DNA of 64,000 bases, from NCBI RefSeq assembly GCF_000427445.1, contig NZ_KE386496.1:1601585-1665584 (forward strand), read 5' to 3'. The notes under the pieces were generated by a model, which did no database searches, was not told the DNA's origin, and saw only the letters and a list, made by a program, of their open reading frames with translations. A program made the translations under genes and the position numbers. Every line of letters begins with the position of its first letter. Position 1 is the stretch's first letter. This document shows, one piece after another, positions 8,952 to 17,928 of the stretch. This stretch comes from Methylocapsa acidiphila B2 (GTDB lineage Bacteria; Pseudomonadota; Alphaproteobacteria; Rhizobiales; Beijerinckiaceae).

Positions 8952-10067
8952 ATGAAACTACAATCGAGCGTCAACCAGCTCGTGAACCTCATGCTGAGCC
9001 TTATTACTATTCTAATCTTTATAATCGGACTTGAGATCGCTTTAAGATATTTCTCGCCCAACCCTAGTCGCTTGGATAGCCTGGCCATGGAAAAGCGGCT
9101 CCTCTTCTATTCAGAGGGCCGCGTCGTTCAAAACAAGGAATGGGGCGGATTTGTCTACGCGCCGGCGTCCAAGATGCAGGCTCAGGCCTATTACATCGTC
9201 GACCCCGACGCCCCATTTCCCGACAAGGAATATGAATATAGCGTCGCCACCAACGCCTCTGGCCTGATTCAACAGACAGACGTGGATCCCGCCCGTCCGG
9301 CCGTTCTGTTCCTCGGGGACAGCTTCACCGAGGGCGAAGGCGCGTCGCCCTGGTTTTATAAACTCGAAAGGGCATGGCCCCAAGAGGCCGCCGAGCAAAT
9401 CATCGATGGCGGCGTCATGGGCACCGGAGTCGAGGCATGGGGGCGGCTTTACGACGACACCTCATCGCAGGTGAAAATCACAAAGGCCGTCGTCATCTTC
9501 ATCTCGGACGATTGGCGCCGACCAGTCTGGCAGTTTAGGGACCAGGATCTCGCCTGCCTGAAGGATTCCCGCGCTTGCGATCCAGGGCGGCAATCCGTTT
9601 TCGGCCTCCCCTCGGACCCAGTCGAAGCCAGGCGGAGAATCGCCGCGATCGCCCAGGGTCGGATCGAACACCTATTTTCTCCGACAAACCTAAAAGGCCT
9701 GATCCGCGCCTCCGCGATCTACCAACAATTGCTCCAGCCGGCCTATCACGCTGTGGTGGATCAGGAACGGCCGCAATTCGAAAAAAGCGCCGAGACCATC
9801 GCCGCCCTCGTCGCAAAACTCGGGCGCGACAATGTTCTCCTCGTCCAATTGCCGCAAAGGGAAGAATTGGAGGGAGGTCCCGAGGCTTTGGGTAAAAGAG
9901 CCGTGGAATTCATTACGCGAAACGGGTTCCAATTCGTCAATGGCTTCGAGGCCTGCGGACTTGATCCTTCAGACTACCATATCGAAGGCCATCCGAACGC
10001 GAACGGCTATGGCAAAATCGCCAAATGCGTCGATCGCGCCGTCAAAGAAGCTTTTCATCTTTCGTGA
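8952..10067 (+). CDS. Membrane-anchored SGNH/GDSL-type hydrolase
   Basis: The 371-residue protein begins with one uncleaved-looking membrane helix (residues about 11-33, LMLSLITILIFIIGLEIAL). SGNH block I follows at ADVLFLGDSFTEGEG-like residues (seen as AVLFLGDSFTEGEGAS), and block V is near the C-terminus as DYHIEGHPNANGYGKIA, giving Ser, Asp and His of the triad. Such proteins deacylate or acylate sugars and lipids at the outer face of the inner membrane, often for exopolysaccharide. The substrate here is unknown. The first 100 bases are much more AT-rich than the surroundings, which may mark recent acquisition or simply the membrane helix. Confidence 0.75.
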   Translation: MKLQSSVNQLVNLMLSLITILIFIIGLEIALRYFSPNPSRLDSLAMEKRLLFYSEGRVVQNKEWGGFVYAPASKMQAQAYYIVDPDAPFPDKEYEYSVATNASGLIQQTDVDPARPAVLFLGDSFTEGEGASPWFYKLERAWPQEAAEQIIDGGVMGTGVEAWGRLYDDTSSQVKITKAVVIFISDDWRRPVWQFRDQDLACLKDSRACDPGRQSVFGLPSDPVEARRRIAAIAQGRIEHLFSPTNLKGLIRASAIYQQLLQPAYHAVVDQERPQFEKSAETIAALVAKLGRDNVLLVQLPQREELEGGPEALGKRAVEFITRNGFQFVNGFEACGLDPSDYHIEGHPNANGYGKIAKCVDRAVKEAFHLS

Positions 10068-10260
10068 ATTTCGCTCGTTGGCCATGATGAAAACGACGGC
10101 GTTTAGTGTAGTCGCTTCCTTGCGCCCGCAACGCCGATTTTTGATCTGGAACCAGCCAAGGCTTTGGTTGTTTCCAATAGCCTGCATCGGAGGCGGCGCA
10201 TCGAACCATGCTGCATCCGGCGGGCGAATTTTTTAGGCAAAATTTTCAGGGAGGATCAAT

Positions 10261-10587
10261 ATGATAGGAAAAACGTCCGCGGCTTTATCCCTCGCCGGCG
10301 CCTGCGCCTTCGCGGCTCTGTCGGCAAGTGCGCCGGCGCTCGCCAAAACGCCTCAGGATTGGACCTGCAGCGATTTCCTGAAAGTCCCCGCAAACTCCAA
10401 GGCGAATGTCGTCTATTGGCTCGACGGCTTCAACCGAAGCGCCAAATCGAACACGGCCGACGTCACCGCCGAAAGCTTCAAGCATCCGATCGGCAAGCTC
10501 GTCGTGGAGTGCCGCAAGAACCAGACGCAAAATCTCTGGGACGCGATCGTCAAGCATTTCTACACCGCGGCCGACCAAATCCCGTAA
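10261..10587 (+). CDS. HdeA/HdeB-family periplasmic protein
   Basis: The 108-residue protein has a signal peptide ending ASAPALA (cleavage near residue 28). A compact domain follows, with one Cys in WTCSDFLKVP and a second in LVVECRKN, matching the disulphide-bonded HdeA acid-chaperone fold. HdeA proteins protect periplasmic proteins from acid aggregation. Alphaproteobacterial relatives are widespread and mostly untested. AGGGAGGA lies five bases before the ATG, suggesting strong translation. It stands alone between the SGNH gene and a convergent hypothetical gene. Confidence 0.8.
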   Translation: MIGKTSAALSLAGACAFAALSASAPALAKTPQDWTCSDFLKVPANSKANVVYWLDGFNRSAKSNTADVTAESFKHPIGKLVVECRKNQTQNLWDAIVKHFYTAADQIP

Positions 10588-10795
10588 GCTCGGCGCGCCG
10601 GGACATCTTCCCGATAGAGCCAAAATACATGATGGAGCATGATCGCCCGCAGCGGTCTTGCTCCATTCTTTTCAAAGCTCGGCCAGAGCGCGCTTTTGTT
10701 AATTGGACGAGTCTGTCCGATAAAAACACGCTTCAGATCAATAAGTTGGAGAATGTTCCAATCGAAAAAGCCGATCGACTTTTTCGCAGCGCGTT

Positions 10796-11146
10796 CTAAT
10801 GCAAGATCGGCGCGGTGATCGTCCAGAGACTCGTATAATCAGGGTCGCGGACGAGTTCGTTTGTGCCTTTAAGTCGATATTTGCCGGGGCCGGCTTTGAC
10901 GAAAGCGCGCGTGTCCGGCGGAAGGGTCATCGTCTCGCCGGCGCGCTTGCCGCGCAGCGACAGGACGAAGCCTGATGGAGCGGCTGCCTCGACGATGACG
11001 CCATGGACCTGCACCCGCTCACGCACCGTCGCGCCATCCGGCTCAAGATAAATGAATCCGGCGATCACATATTTGCCGACGAGCTTTCGCGCCAGCGCAG
11101 GGTCCCAGCCGGGGCCTTCGGAGGGTTCGTCCTCATCGTCATTCAT
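10796..11146 (-). CDS. Conserved hypothetical protein, 116 residues
   Basis: I do not recognise a named family. The protein opens with an acidic stretch (MNDDEDEPSEGPG). It then looks like an all-beta domain: KYVIAGFIYLEPDGATVRERVQVHGVIVEAAAPSGFVLSLRGKRAGETMTLPPDTRAFVKAGPGKYRLKG, ending PDYTSLWTITAPI. It has no signal peptide, membrane helix or cysteine. It lies 41 bases downstream of rplS on the same strand and may be cotranscribed with it. Confidence 0.7.
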   Translation of the reverse strand: MNDDEDEPSEGPGWDPALARKLVGKYVIAGFIYLEPDGATVRERVQVHGVIVEAAAPSGFVLSLRGKRAGETMTLPPDTRAFVKAGPGKYRLKGTNELVRDPDYTSLWTITAPILH

Positions 11147-11187
11147 CGATGGGCGGACCTTCGCGAAACGACGCGCGCCGCAGGCGA

Positions 11188-11637
11188 CTATTCGGCGGCC
11201 GGGGCTGCGGCCTTTTTCGCTTTGGCCGTCGCCTTGGCCTCTTTCTTCGCCGCTTCGCGGGCGGCCTTGGCGGCAGGCGATTCCGCCTTTTCGGCGATGC
11301 GCGCCGCCTTGCCGCGCCGATCGCGCAGATAATAGAGCTTCGCCCGACGGACCTTGCCGCGCCGCACGACCTTGATCGAATCGATATTCGGCGAGAACAG
11401 CGGGAAGACGCGCTCCACGCCCTCGCCATAGGAGATCTTGCGCACGGTGAAGCTCTCATTGAGGCCGCCGCCGTTGCGGGCGATGCAGACGCCTTCATAG
11501 GCTTGCACGCGGGTGCGCTCGCCTTCCTTCACCTTGACGTTCACGATCACCGTGTCACCCGGCTGGAACGCCGGGATCGTCTTTCCGGCAGAAAGTTTCG
11601 CGGCCTGCTCGGCCTCGAGTTCGGCGATGATGTTCAT
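11188..11637 (-). CDS. rplS: 50S ribosomal protein L19
   Basis: The 149-residue protein matches L19: [89 protein letters not shown]19 sits at the interface of the ribosomal subunits. About 30 extra C-terminal residues form an Ala/Lys-rich tail ([26 protein letters not shown]), common in this order. The usual upstream partners rimM and trmD are absent. Upstream is an unrelated single-helix membrane protein. Confidence 0.97.
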   Translation of the reverse strand: MNIIAELEAEQAAKLSAGKTIPAFQPGDTVIVNVKVKEGERTRVQAYEGVCIARNGGGLNESFTVRKISYGEGVERVFPLFSPNIDSIKVVRRGKVRRAKLYYLRDRRGKAARIAEKAESPAAKAAREAAKKEAKATAKAKKAAAPAAE

Positions 11638-11774
11638 AGATAAAAATCCTGCCGTTTCGCTGGACTGATCCGGCGAGCGTTTCGGTACGCTTGTTTTCAG
11701 TTGAGAACCCTGCCTCTACACGACGCGGGACCTCTTGTCGAGAGCCGACGAAGCGCCGACGCACGTTCGAGACC

Positions 11775-11792
11775 CCGGGCCGCGCGGCCCGG
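11775..11792. repeat. Perfect 18-bp GC palindrome upstream of rplS
   Basis: CCGGGCCGCGCGGCCCGG is its own reverse complement. It lies between the membrane-protein gene and rplS. As RNA it would fold into a strong hairpin but no U-tract follows on either strand, so it is a weak terminator candidate at best. Confidence 0.4.
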
Positions 11793-11827
11793 AGCCCCGG
11801 CGCCAAACGGCTTGGGTCAGCGAAGCG

Positions 11828-12241
11828 TTAGGGCGCCCGCTCGAAGGTCGTCACGCCTTCCGAATAGACATCGATGAGGTCGAAGCGGTTGGGACTCTGC
11901 GCCTTCAGATCGGTCTTGAAGCCCTTGCCGTTCTCGAGCTTCAACGTCACACGGCCAGTCGCATCCGATTGGAAGGAGCCTGCGACGAGCTGGCTCGGCT
12001 CGGCCGACGTGTCGAAGGCCATGTCCAGGCTGCGGTCCTGACGAAAGACGATGCGCCAGGGCTTGTCCGTCGAAATCCATTCGCCGACGATCGGAACGTT
12101 CACCTTCGGGGCGGCATGGATCGTTTGCTTGGCGGCGAGGCCGTAGATCGCGATCACGGCGATGACGCCGAGAACGACGAAGATGATTTCGCGGCGCGTC
12201 GCGCCGAGGTTTTTTTTCGGTTGATTGGGTTGCGCGTTCAT
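11828..12241 (-). CDS. Single-pass membrane protein, hypothetical
   Basis: The 137-residue protein has a short cytoplasmic N-terminus, one membrane helix (IIFVVLGVIAVIAIYGLAA, about residues 19-37) and a periplasmic beta-rich domain. That domain contains VNVPIVGEWISTDKPWRIVFRQDRSLDMAF and ends DLIDVYSEGVTTFERAP. The GEWxS...W.I.F..D.S pattern recalls small lipocalin-like domains, but I cannot name the family. It lies upstream of rplS on the same strand, 190 bases away. Confidence 0.65.
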   Translation of the reverse strand: MNAQPNQPKKNLGATRREIIFVVLGVIAVIAIYGLAAKQTIHAAPKVNVPIVGEWISTDKPWRIVFRQDRSLDMAFDTSAEPSQLVAGSFQSDATGRVTLKLENGKGFKTDLKAQSPNRFDLIDVYSEGVTTFERAP

Positions 12242-12633
12242 CGCTGCCTCATAGCATCTAATGGGCGATGGAGAACGCTTTCTTTTTCAGCTCAGAAGCT
12301 TGAAAGCGCTCCGACTTCCGACAAACTGCAGTGGCGCGCGCGCCGGCTGGCCGAGCCAACTCTCCCCTCCGCGCCGCGGACGCCGGAACGTTCGCCCCGC
12401 TCGAATTGCGCGGCAAATTAGCACGGTTCCAAGATCACCGACAAGACGAACGGCGAAACCCGCGCGCGCCGCCGGATAATCCCATTTGGAAAATCTGACG
12501 GGCGCGCAAGACGATCCCAATTTGCCCATCCGGACGTTTCGCTCTAAGCTTGTACATTCATTTACGAATCAGGCTTTAAGTTGCATTTTTCGGGCGGACT
12601 TGCAGCCTCGTGGATGGAGCGCGGGCCTCTGCC
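12242..12633. other. Divergent intergenic region, nothing recognised
   Basis: This gap of about 390 bases separates the membrane-protein gene from the glycosyltransferase gene on the opposite strand. It must hold both promoters. I see no confident promoter, RNA gene or terminator. Confidence 0.35.
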
Positions 12634-13848
12634 ATGTCGATAGCTTCCGTCCTTCCTTTTAAAGACGGCGACGCGCAGGGTCTCGCCGGCGCGACGATCC
12701 TTCAAGTCGTTCCGGATTTGCAAGGAGGCCCTTTGGCGCGCGCGACGATCGACGTCGCCGCCGCCTTGAGCCGCGTCGGCGCAAACGCCCTGGTCGCGAG
12801 CCGCGGCGGCCGCCTCGTCAGCGAATTGCAGGCTAAAGGGGGCGTCTTCGTCCCTTTTCCAGCGGACGCGAAAAACCCGCTCTCCATGCTTTTGAACATT
12901 GGCCGCCTCGCGCGACTCATAAAATCTGAAGGCGCAGATCTCGTCCATGTCCGCTCGCGCGCCGCGGCCTGGGTCGCCTTCGGCGCGACGAGGCTGACGA
13001 AAACGCCGCTCGTGACGAGCTTTCCCGGCCGTTACGCCGGAGGCAATGCGCTCGAAGTCCGCTATAATTCCATCCTTGCGCGCGGCGACGTCGTCCTCGC
13101 CGATTCCGCCGAGGCGGCCAAGCTGATCGCCGAGCTCTATCCAGCGGCAGCGAATAAGATCGCAGTGGCGCGCCGCGGCGTCGATTGCAAGGTTTTCTCG
13201 CCGGCCGCCGTTTCCCCCGCCCGCGTTCAGGCGGTCCGACGGGAGTGGAAAGTGGAAGCCCATGAGCCGGTGGTGCTCATGGCCGCGACGATCTCGGCCG
13301 CCTGCGGGCAAAAGGCGTTAATCGAGGCCGCGCGCATTCTGCGCGCGCAGGGATTGGCCGGCCCCAAGTTCATCCTCGCCGGCGGCGAGGCCCGCCGAGG
13401 CCTCGGCGTTGAGATCGATCGCGCGATCGCCCAGGCCGAGTTGCAGGACGTCATGCGCCGAACCGGGCGCTGCGCCGATCTGCCGGCGGCCCTTCTCGCC
13501 GCTTCCGTGCTGGCGGCGCCGGTGAACCAGCCTGGCGGCGAAGCCGTCGCCATTGAGGCTCAGGCGATGGGCGCTCCCGCGATCGTCGGCAATTTCGGCG
13601 CGGTGGCGGAGACCATCCTCGCGCCACCCGAGGTCGAGGAGACGCAACGCACCGGCTGGGTCGTTTCGCCCGGCGATCCGGCGGCGCTCGCCGCCGCGTT
13701 GAAAGCCGCGTTGAGCCTCGGGGCGACGGCCAGAGATCGGCTCGCGCTACGCGCTCGTGAAAATGTGGAGCGCCGCTTTTCCCTAGAGCAGGTTTGCGCG
13801 GACACGCTCGCGGCCTATCGGAGCCTTCGCCTGAATGGCGAGCTCTGA
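12634..13848 (+). CDS. GT4-type glycosyltransferase
   Basis: The protein has two Rossmann halves of the GT-B fold. The N-terminal half opens ILQVVPDLQGGPLARATIDVAAALSRVGANALVAS, typical of GT4 enzymes. The C-terminal half has VVLMAATISAACGQKALIEAARIL, a GGEAVAIEAQAMGAPAIVGNFGAVAETI donor-binding region, and GWVVSPGDPAALAAALKAAL. GT4 enzymes move sugars from nucleotide donors onto lipid or polysaccharide acceptors in the cytoplasm. ATG 12634 gives MSIASVLPFKDG, and a GTG at 12610 would add eight residues. No polysaccharide cluster surrounds it, so the product is unknown. Confidence 0.85.
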   Translation: MSIASVLPFKDGDAQGLAGATILQVVPDLQGGPLARATIDVAAALSRVGANALVASRGGRLVSELQAKGGVFVPFPADAKNPLSMLLNIGRLARLIKSEGADLVHVRSRAAAWVAFGATRLTKTPLVTSFPGRYAGGNALEVRYNSILARGDVVLADSAEAAKLIAELYPAAANKIAVARRGVDCKVFSPAAVSPARVQAVRREWKVEAHEPVVLMAATISAACGQKALIEAARILRAQGLAGPKFILAGGEARRGLGVEIDRAIAQAELQDVMRRTGRCADLPAALLAASVLAAPVNQPGGEAVAIEAQAMGAPAIVGNFGAVAETILAPPEVEETQRTGWVVSPGDPAALAAALKAALSLGATARDRLALRARENVERRFSLEQVCADTLAAYRSLRLNGEL

Positions 13849-14284
13849 ACCGCGACCCACGCGCTTTTTCGCTTTTTGATCGCTTCATCCAAAAGCATCT
13901 TGCCCCGTACGCGCGCCGACAGCTTTGCGCACGGTTCTTGCTCGCCATACCAAGCGAGAAATTTGCGCGTCGCTTTTGCGCCGAATTTAACGCGCCCGGA
14001 GTTTTGCTGCTTGTCCAGCCAATGCCTGAAAGTCGATCGCCCTATTCGCATTCCGCGCTCTTGCCTCTGGACCGGACAAGCGTCGCGCGGCGACGCCTGC
14101 GACCGATCTGCAATGATGCGCAAGGCGTCTCAGAATAGACGCGCCAATCGGAACGTTTCGAGCCAAGTGTTTATTGACTTCGCAAGACAATGACACGATC
14201 TTCCCCATGGGTCCGACCGTCGCGATCGAATTGAGCGATTCGCGACAATGGTGGGTCCGATTCATTATCTAAGGAGAAAAAGCC
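13849..14284. other. infC upstream region
   Basis: This 436-base stretch between the glycosyltransferase gene and infC should contain the infC promoter and leader. The only clear signal is AAGGAG at 14271-14276, the infC ribosome-binding site. Short open frames here have no codon bias or ribosome-binding sites that would make them convincing genes. Confidence 0.5.
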
Positions 14285-14824
14285 ATTCGCCGTCCGATGA
14301 AAGCCCCTCCGGTCCCCCAAAGGGACGGGCCACGCATCAATCGTGAGATCCGCGCTCGCGAAATCCAGTTGATCGACGCCGAAAGCCGCAACCAAGGGGT
14401 TGTCGATACTTTAGTCGCGCTGCAAAAGGCCGAGGAGGCCGGGCTTGATCTGGTGGAGATCGTCCCAACCGCCGAGCCGCCGGTTTGCAAGATCCTGGAT
14501 TATGGGAAGTTTCGCTTCCTCGAGCAGAAGAAATCGGCGGAAGCCCGGAAAAAGCAGAAGATCGTCGAGATCAAGGAGATCAAGCTGCGGCCGGGCATCG
14601 ACGATCATGATTACGATACGAAGATGAAGGCGGTTCGGCGCTTTTTCGAGGAAGGCGACAAGGTCAAGGTCACCTTGCGGTTTCGCGGGCGCGAAATGGC
14701 GCATCAGGACATCGGCTTTCGCCTGCTCGAGCGCGTCAAGTCCGAGACCGGAACCATCGCGAAGGTCGAGGCCGAGCCCTCCATGGAAGGTCGGCAAATG
14801 GTGATGGTGCTCGCGCCGAGATAG
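14285..14824 (+). CDS. infC: Translation initiation factor IF-3 (ATT start)
   Basis: The protein has the full IF-3 sequence: [42 protein letters not shown], the basic linker [27 protein letters not shown], and the C-terminal [21 protein letters not shown]-3 binds the 30S subunit and polices initiator tRNA and start codons. AAGGAG (14271-14276) lies eight bases from ATT at 14285 but twenty from the first ATG at 14297. Starting at ATT gives an RRPMKAPP N-terminus, as in relatives. Rare ATT starts are how infC limits its own translation, because IF-3 discriminates against non-standard start codons. Confidence 0.94.
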   Translation: MRRPMKAPPVPQRDGPRINREIRAREIQLIDAESRNQGVVDTLVALQKAEEAGLDLVEIVPTAEPPVCKILDYGKFRFLEQKKSAEARKKQKIVEIKEIKLRPGIDDHDYDTKMKAVRRFFEEGDKVKVTLRFRGREMAHQDIGFRLLERVKSETGTIAKVEAEPSMEGRQMVMVLAPR

Positions 14825-14860
14825 GCGCGAGCTTCGCTGGCGCTGTCGCGCCGGACAAGA

Positions 14861-15432
14861 TTAGGCGGTCGGGCGGCCGATCGCCGTCGCCTCGGGGACC
14901 TCGACCAGGCGGCCGTTCTTCACGTCATAATAGAAGCCGTAAATCGGGATATTGCCCGGCACGAGCGGATGCGCTTGACGTCCTCGACGACGCTCGCCTC
15001 TAGATCCTTGAACGTGTGCCATTTGATGAAATGGCCATGGATGCTGCCGGGGCCATGGCCGTGGTCATGCCAACCCTTTTCATCGATCGTCGCGGTCTCG
15101 AGGCTCTTTTCGAGCAGATTGGACATGATCTCGTCGTCGAAAAGCTGCATCCCGCAGTCCGAGTGATGAATGACGAACCATTCCTTTGTCCCGAGCAGCT
15201 TATAGGAAATCACGAGGGACCGGATGGCGTCGTCGCTCGCCCGACCGCCCGCATTGCGGATCACATGGGCGTCGCCTTCCGCGAGACCGGCATATTTGGC
15301 CGGATCGAGACGCGCATCCATGCAAGTCAGGATCGCGAAGCGCCGCGCCGGCGGCAGGGCGAGCTTGCCCTTCTCGCCGAAACTTGCGGCGTAAGACTCG
15401 TTGGCCTTCAGAACCTCGGGCAACACGGACAT
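14861..15432 (-). pseudogene. Beta-carbonic anhydrase with a frameshift near its C-terminus
   Basis: From ATG 15432 the protein has the beta-carbonic anhydrase zinc site: CMDAR (Cys and the Asp-Arg dyad) and HHSDC (His and Cys). The frame is correct through [10 protein letters not shown], then runs out of register and ends at 14920. The expected ending [17 protein letters not shown] and [14 protein letters not shown] is present in another frame, down to a TAA at 14861. The gap is explained by losing one copy of a 10-bp tandem repeat GCATCCGCTC, of which one copy remains at 14963-14972. Restoring it gives a 193-residue enzyme. Either the gene is mutated or the assembly collapsed the repeat. 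The enzyme hydrates CO2 to bicarbonate in the cytoplasm. Confidence 0.85.
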
Positions 15433-15455
15433 GAACGATGACTCCCTGAATATTG

Positions 15456-15474
15456 TGACTTTTGCCCAAAGTCA
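15456..15474. promoter_or_regulatory. Inverted repeat, candidate LysR operator
   Basis: TGACTTT-TGCCC-AAAGTCA is a perfect 7-bp inverted repeat with a 5-bp spacer. It lies 24 bases upstream of the carbonic anhydrase start in the region shared with the divergent LysR gene. LysR-type regulators typically bind such dyads and control the divergent neighbour. Confidence 0.55.
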
Positions 15475-15606
15475 TCCAGCGAGCCCTCGTCGCAACAAAA
15501 AGCGCGACCAAGTCATAGGATGACGTCAGGCGACTTAACCGATAGCTCGCCTAAACTTGAAAACAAAATTCTTTGTTCCGATCGCCCGAATAGATATTGG
15601 TTATGG

Positions 15607-16470
15607 ATGGAGCTCCATCAAATCAGGCACTTTGTCGCCATCGTCGAAACGGGCAGTTTCACGAAAGGCGCGCAACGCGCCTCGGTCTCTCAACCGGCTA
15701 TCTCCGCGAGCATAGCGAAGCTCGAAGCTGAACTCGACGTCAATCTCTTCGATCGCCGACGTCCGCCGGTGGTCCTGACGCCCGCTGGCGAGCGACTGCT
15801 CGAAGCAGGCCTCACCATTCTTCATGAATGCAATTTGGTGAAGGCCGAGATCAAGACGCTCGGCGCGCCGAAACATCTGCGAATTGGAATTCTTCAATCG
15901 CTGTCGAGCCGCCATGTTTCCGAAATGCTGAGTTCCTTCCGCAGCGCCAATCCTCAGGTGGCGATCGAGGTGACGGACGGGGTCGCCGACCACCTCGTGC
16001 AATGTCTCGCCGAGCAGAAGCTCGATGCGACATTCACCATTCTCGAGGGCGCCGACGCGAGATTCGCGAGCCGCATTCTCTTCAAGGAGCCTTATGTCCT
16101 GGCCGTGTCGGAGGACCATCGCTTCGCGCAACGCGAAAGCGTGACGCTAGCGGAGCTTTCCGACGAGCCCTTCATCGTCCGCACCGGGCGCGATCGATTC
16201 CAGGACGCGAGCAACGCGCTGGTCTCCCGAGGCGTGAAAATCAAGATCGTCTATAAGACCGACCAGATCGACAGAGCGCTGGCGCTCGTCGCCTCGGGCA
16301 TCGGCGTGGCCTTTATTCCGGCTCGATTCGAGATGCCCTCCGTGAGGCAGGTGCCGGTCTTGGATTTGGAGGCTTTCCGGACCTTCGGCCTCATGTGGAC
16401 GCCGGAGCGAGAAGGCGAAAGCGTCACGAAATTCATCGAATTCGCCGCGAGCCACGGCTGGTCTCCCTAG
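15607..16470 (+). CDS. LysR-family transcriptional regulator
   Basis: The 287-residue protein starts MELHQIRHFVAIVETGSFTKGAQRASVSQPAISASIAKLEAELDVNLFDR, the standard LysR winged helix-turn-helix. A linker helix and a two-lobed substrate-binding domain follow, including LRIGILQSLSSRHVSEMLSSF and a late VASGIGVAFIPARFEMP. I chose ATG 15607, and the open frame above it is unrelated to the family. The gene is divergent from the carbonic anhydrase with a dyad between them, so it probably regulates that gene, as CynR does for the carbonic anhydrase CynT. The effector is unknown. Confidence 0.9.
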   Translation: MELHQIRHFVAIVETGSFTKGAQRASVSQPAISASIAKLEAELDVNLFDRRRPPVVLTPAGERLLEAGLTILHECNLVKAEIKTLGAPKHLRIGILQSLSSRHVSEMLSSFRSANPQVAIEVTDGVADHLVQCLAEQKLDATFTILEGADARFASRILFKEPYVLAVSEDHRFAQRESVTLAELSDEPFIVRTGRDRFQDASNALVSRGVKIKIVYKTDQIDRALALVASGIGVAFIPARFEMPSVRQVPVLDLEAFRTFGLMWTPEREGESVTKFIEFAASHGWSP

Positions 16471-16763
16471 GTCGAGGCGAGAAAAGCGGAAGCCTACCTT
16501 TCTCTCCTAAGCTCGGCCCAGCCCCCTCCCGCGCTGCTGCACGATCCGCGCTCGGATCCTTTTGTTGCACCTCTACATCAGTCGGCGAAAACCCGAAGCT
16601 CCACACGCTTTAATCGCAGCGAAGGCGTTGGGCGGCGAAATACGTCATGTTATTTCTTTATCTATCGATCGGGACAGGATCCTCCTCTTGACCCAAGTCC
16701 CGCGCCTCAGTTCCGCCTTTCGCTCCCGCCGAGCGCCAAGAATTTTCCGAAAGGGACAAGCCA

Positions 16764-17595
16764 ATGTTGCGCAGAATTATCCTTGCGTCGGCCTACGCCG
16801 CCGCTCTGCTCGGCCCCGCCGCCGCGGCCGATCTGCCGTCTCGCGCCGCCGACCCCGATCTTCACCTGGACCGGCGTCTATCTCGGCGGTCAGGTCGGCT
16901 ACGCCTGGACAAACGGCCATAGCGCGATCGACTCGGTCGCCTATGATAATCTCGGCAACGCCTATTATAATTCCTTTTACCCACAGTCCAACGCGGGCGG
17001 CGTGATCGGCGGCGCGCATGTCGGGTATAATTTGCAGATCAATCAATGGGTGCTCGGCCTCGAAGGCGACGTCGACGGGTCAAGCCTCAACAAGACAGCG
17101 AGCAGCCAGCCGTACAGTTCCTACTATCTGGATTTTGTTCCCACCACGGTCCACTCGAGCCTCAGCGTTCAGGGCTCGATCCGCGGCCGCGTCGGCTACG
17201 CCTTCGACCGCCTGCTGCTCTATTGGACTGGCGGCGTCGCCTTCGGAGGCTTCGATCAATCGATCCGAACCGATTATCCGGGCTGCTCTTCTAGAACGTG
17301 CCTGTTCGGCGTCAGATTCTCCGGCCAGGATAGCTTTTCCGAGACGCGCGTCGGCTGGACCGCCGGGGGCGGAGTCGAATACGCGATCGATGCGCATTGG
17401 TCGATCCGAGCCGAATATCGTTTCACCCAATATAGCGGACTCGGCGGCGCCTTGGTCAACGCCTATCCAGCCGCCTACGCCGGAGAGCAGGTCAACGCGC
17501 ATTGGAATCGGACTCTGAACGAGAACCGCGCGCAAGTCGGATTTAGCTACAAATTCGATCCGATTCAGCCGGCGCCGGTCGTCGCGAAATACTGA
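16764..17595 (+). pseudogene. Outer-membrane beta-barrel protein (Omp25/31-like), frameshifted after the signal peptide
   Basis: ATG 16764 starts a good signal peptide (MLRRIILASAYAAALLGPAAAADLPSRA). The frame then goes off, while the expected continuation PTPIFTWTGVYLGGQVGYAW lies one base over and runs to a stop at 17595. The total length fits 276 residues plus one extra base somewhere in 16842-16852, a GC-rich CGCGCCGCCG tract. The mature part has the alternating barrel strands of the rhizobial Omp25/Omp31 family: VIGGAHVGYNLQINQWVLGLEGD, GSIRGRVGYAFDRLLLYWTGGVAFG, a final NRAQVGFSYKF. It is either a sequencing error, a pseudogene or a slippage-controlled surface protein. Confidence 0.8.
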
Positions 17596-17928
17596 AAAAG
17601 GGGAGCGCTCCGGCCGGGCGAACAAGATCGGCCGGACAGCCGCATTTGAAAATAGTCAATATCAAATACCCGACATTACGTCATATACGCACAATACGAG
17701 ACGTATTGATCCAGGCGCAAGCTTGGTTTAAGCTTCTGCCGTCCAATGTGGCCGCCAATCCTTTGCTTTCGATCCGCTCCGGCGCGATGTCAGGTTTTTA
17801 ATCCGAGGCCCCACGAAATTCCGTCGAGGCGCCGTTCCAGGACGGCGGCGTCACGCCGCCGTTATTGCGGGACGAGAGCAAGGTTTGACGCCGCAGCGAC
17901 GTCTCAACCAAAACAACCGAGGTCTTAA
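17596..17928. other. Intergenic region with palindrome
   Basis: This 333-base gap separates the barrel gene from the molybdopterin-domain-like gene. Its notable feature is the dyad CAATACG-AGA-CGTATTG at 17692-17708 within a locally AT-rich stretch. Two AAGCTT sites follow closely. No RNA gene was recognised. Confidence 0.45.
17692..17708. promoter_or_regulatory. 17-bp palindrome, operator candidate
   Basis: CAATACGAGACGTATTG has perfect 7-bp arms around AGA. It lies about 220 bases upstream of the gene at 17929 in AT-rich DNA. Its size and symmetry fit a dimeric repressor site, but no regulator is encoded nearby. Confidence 0.35.
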
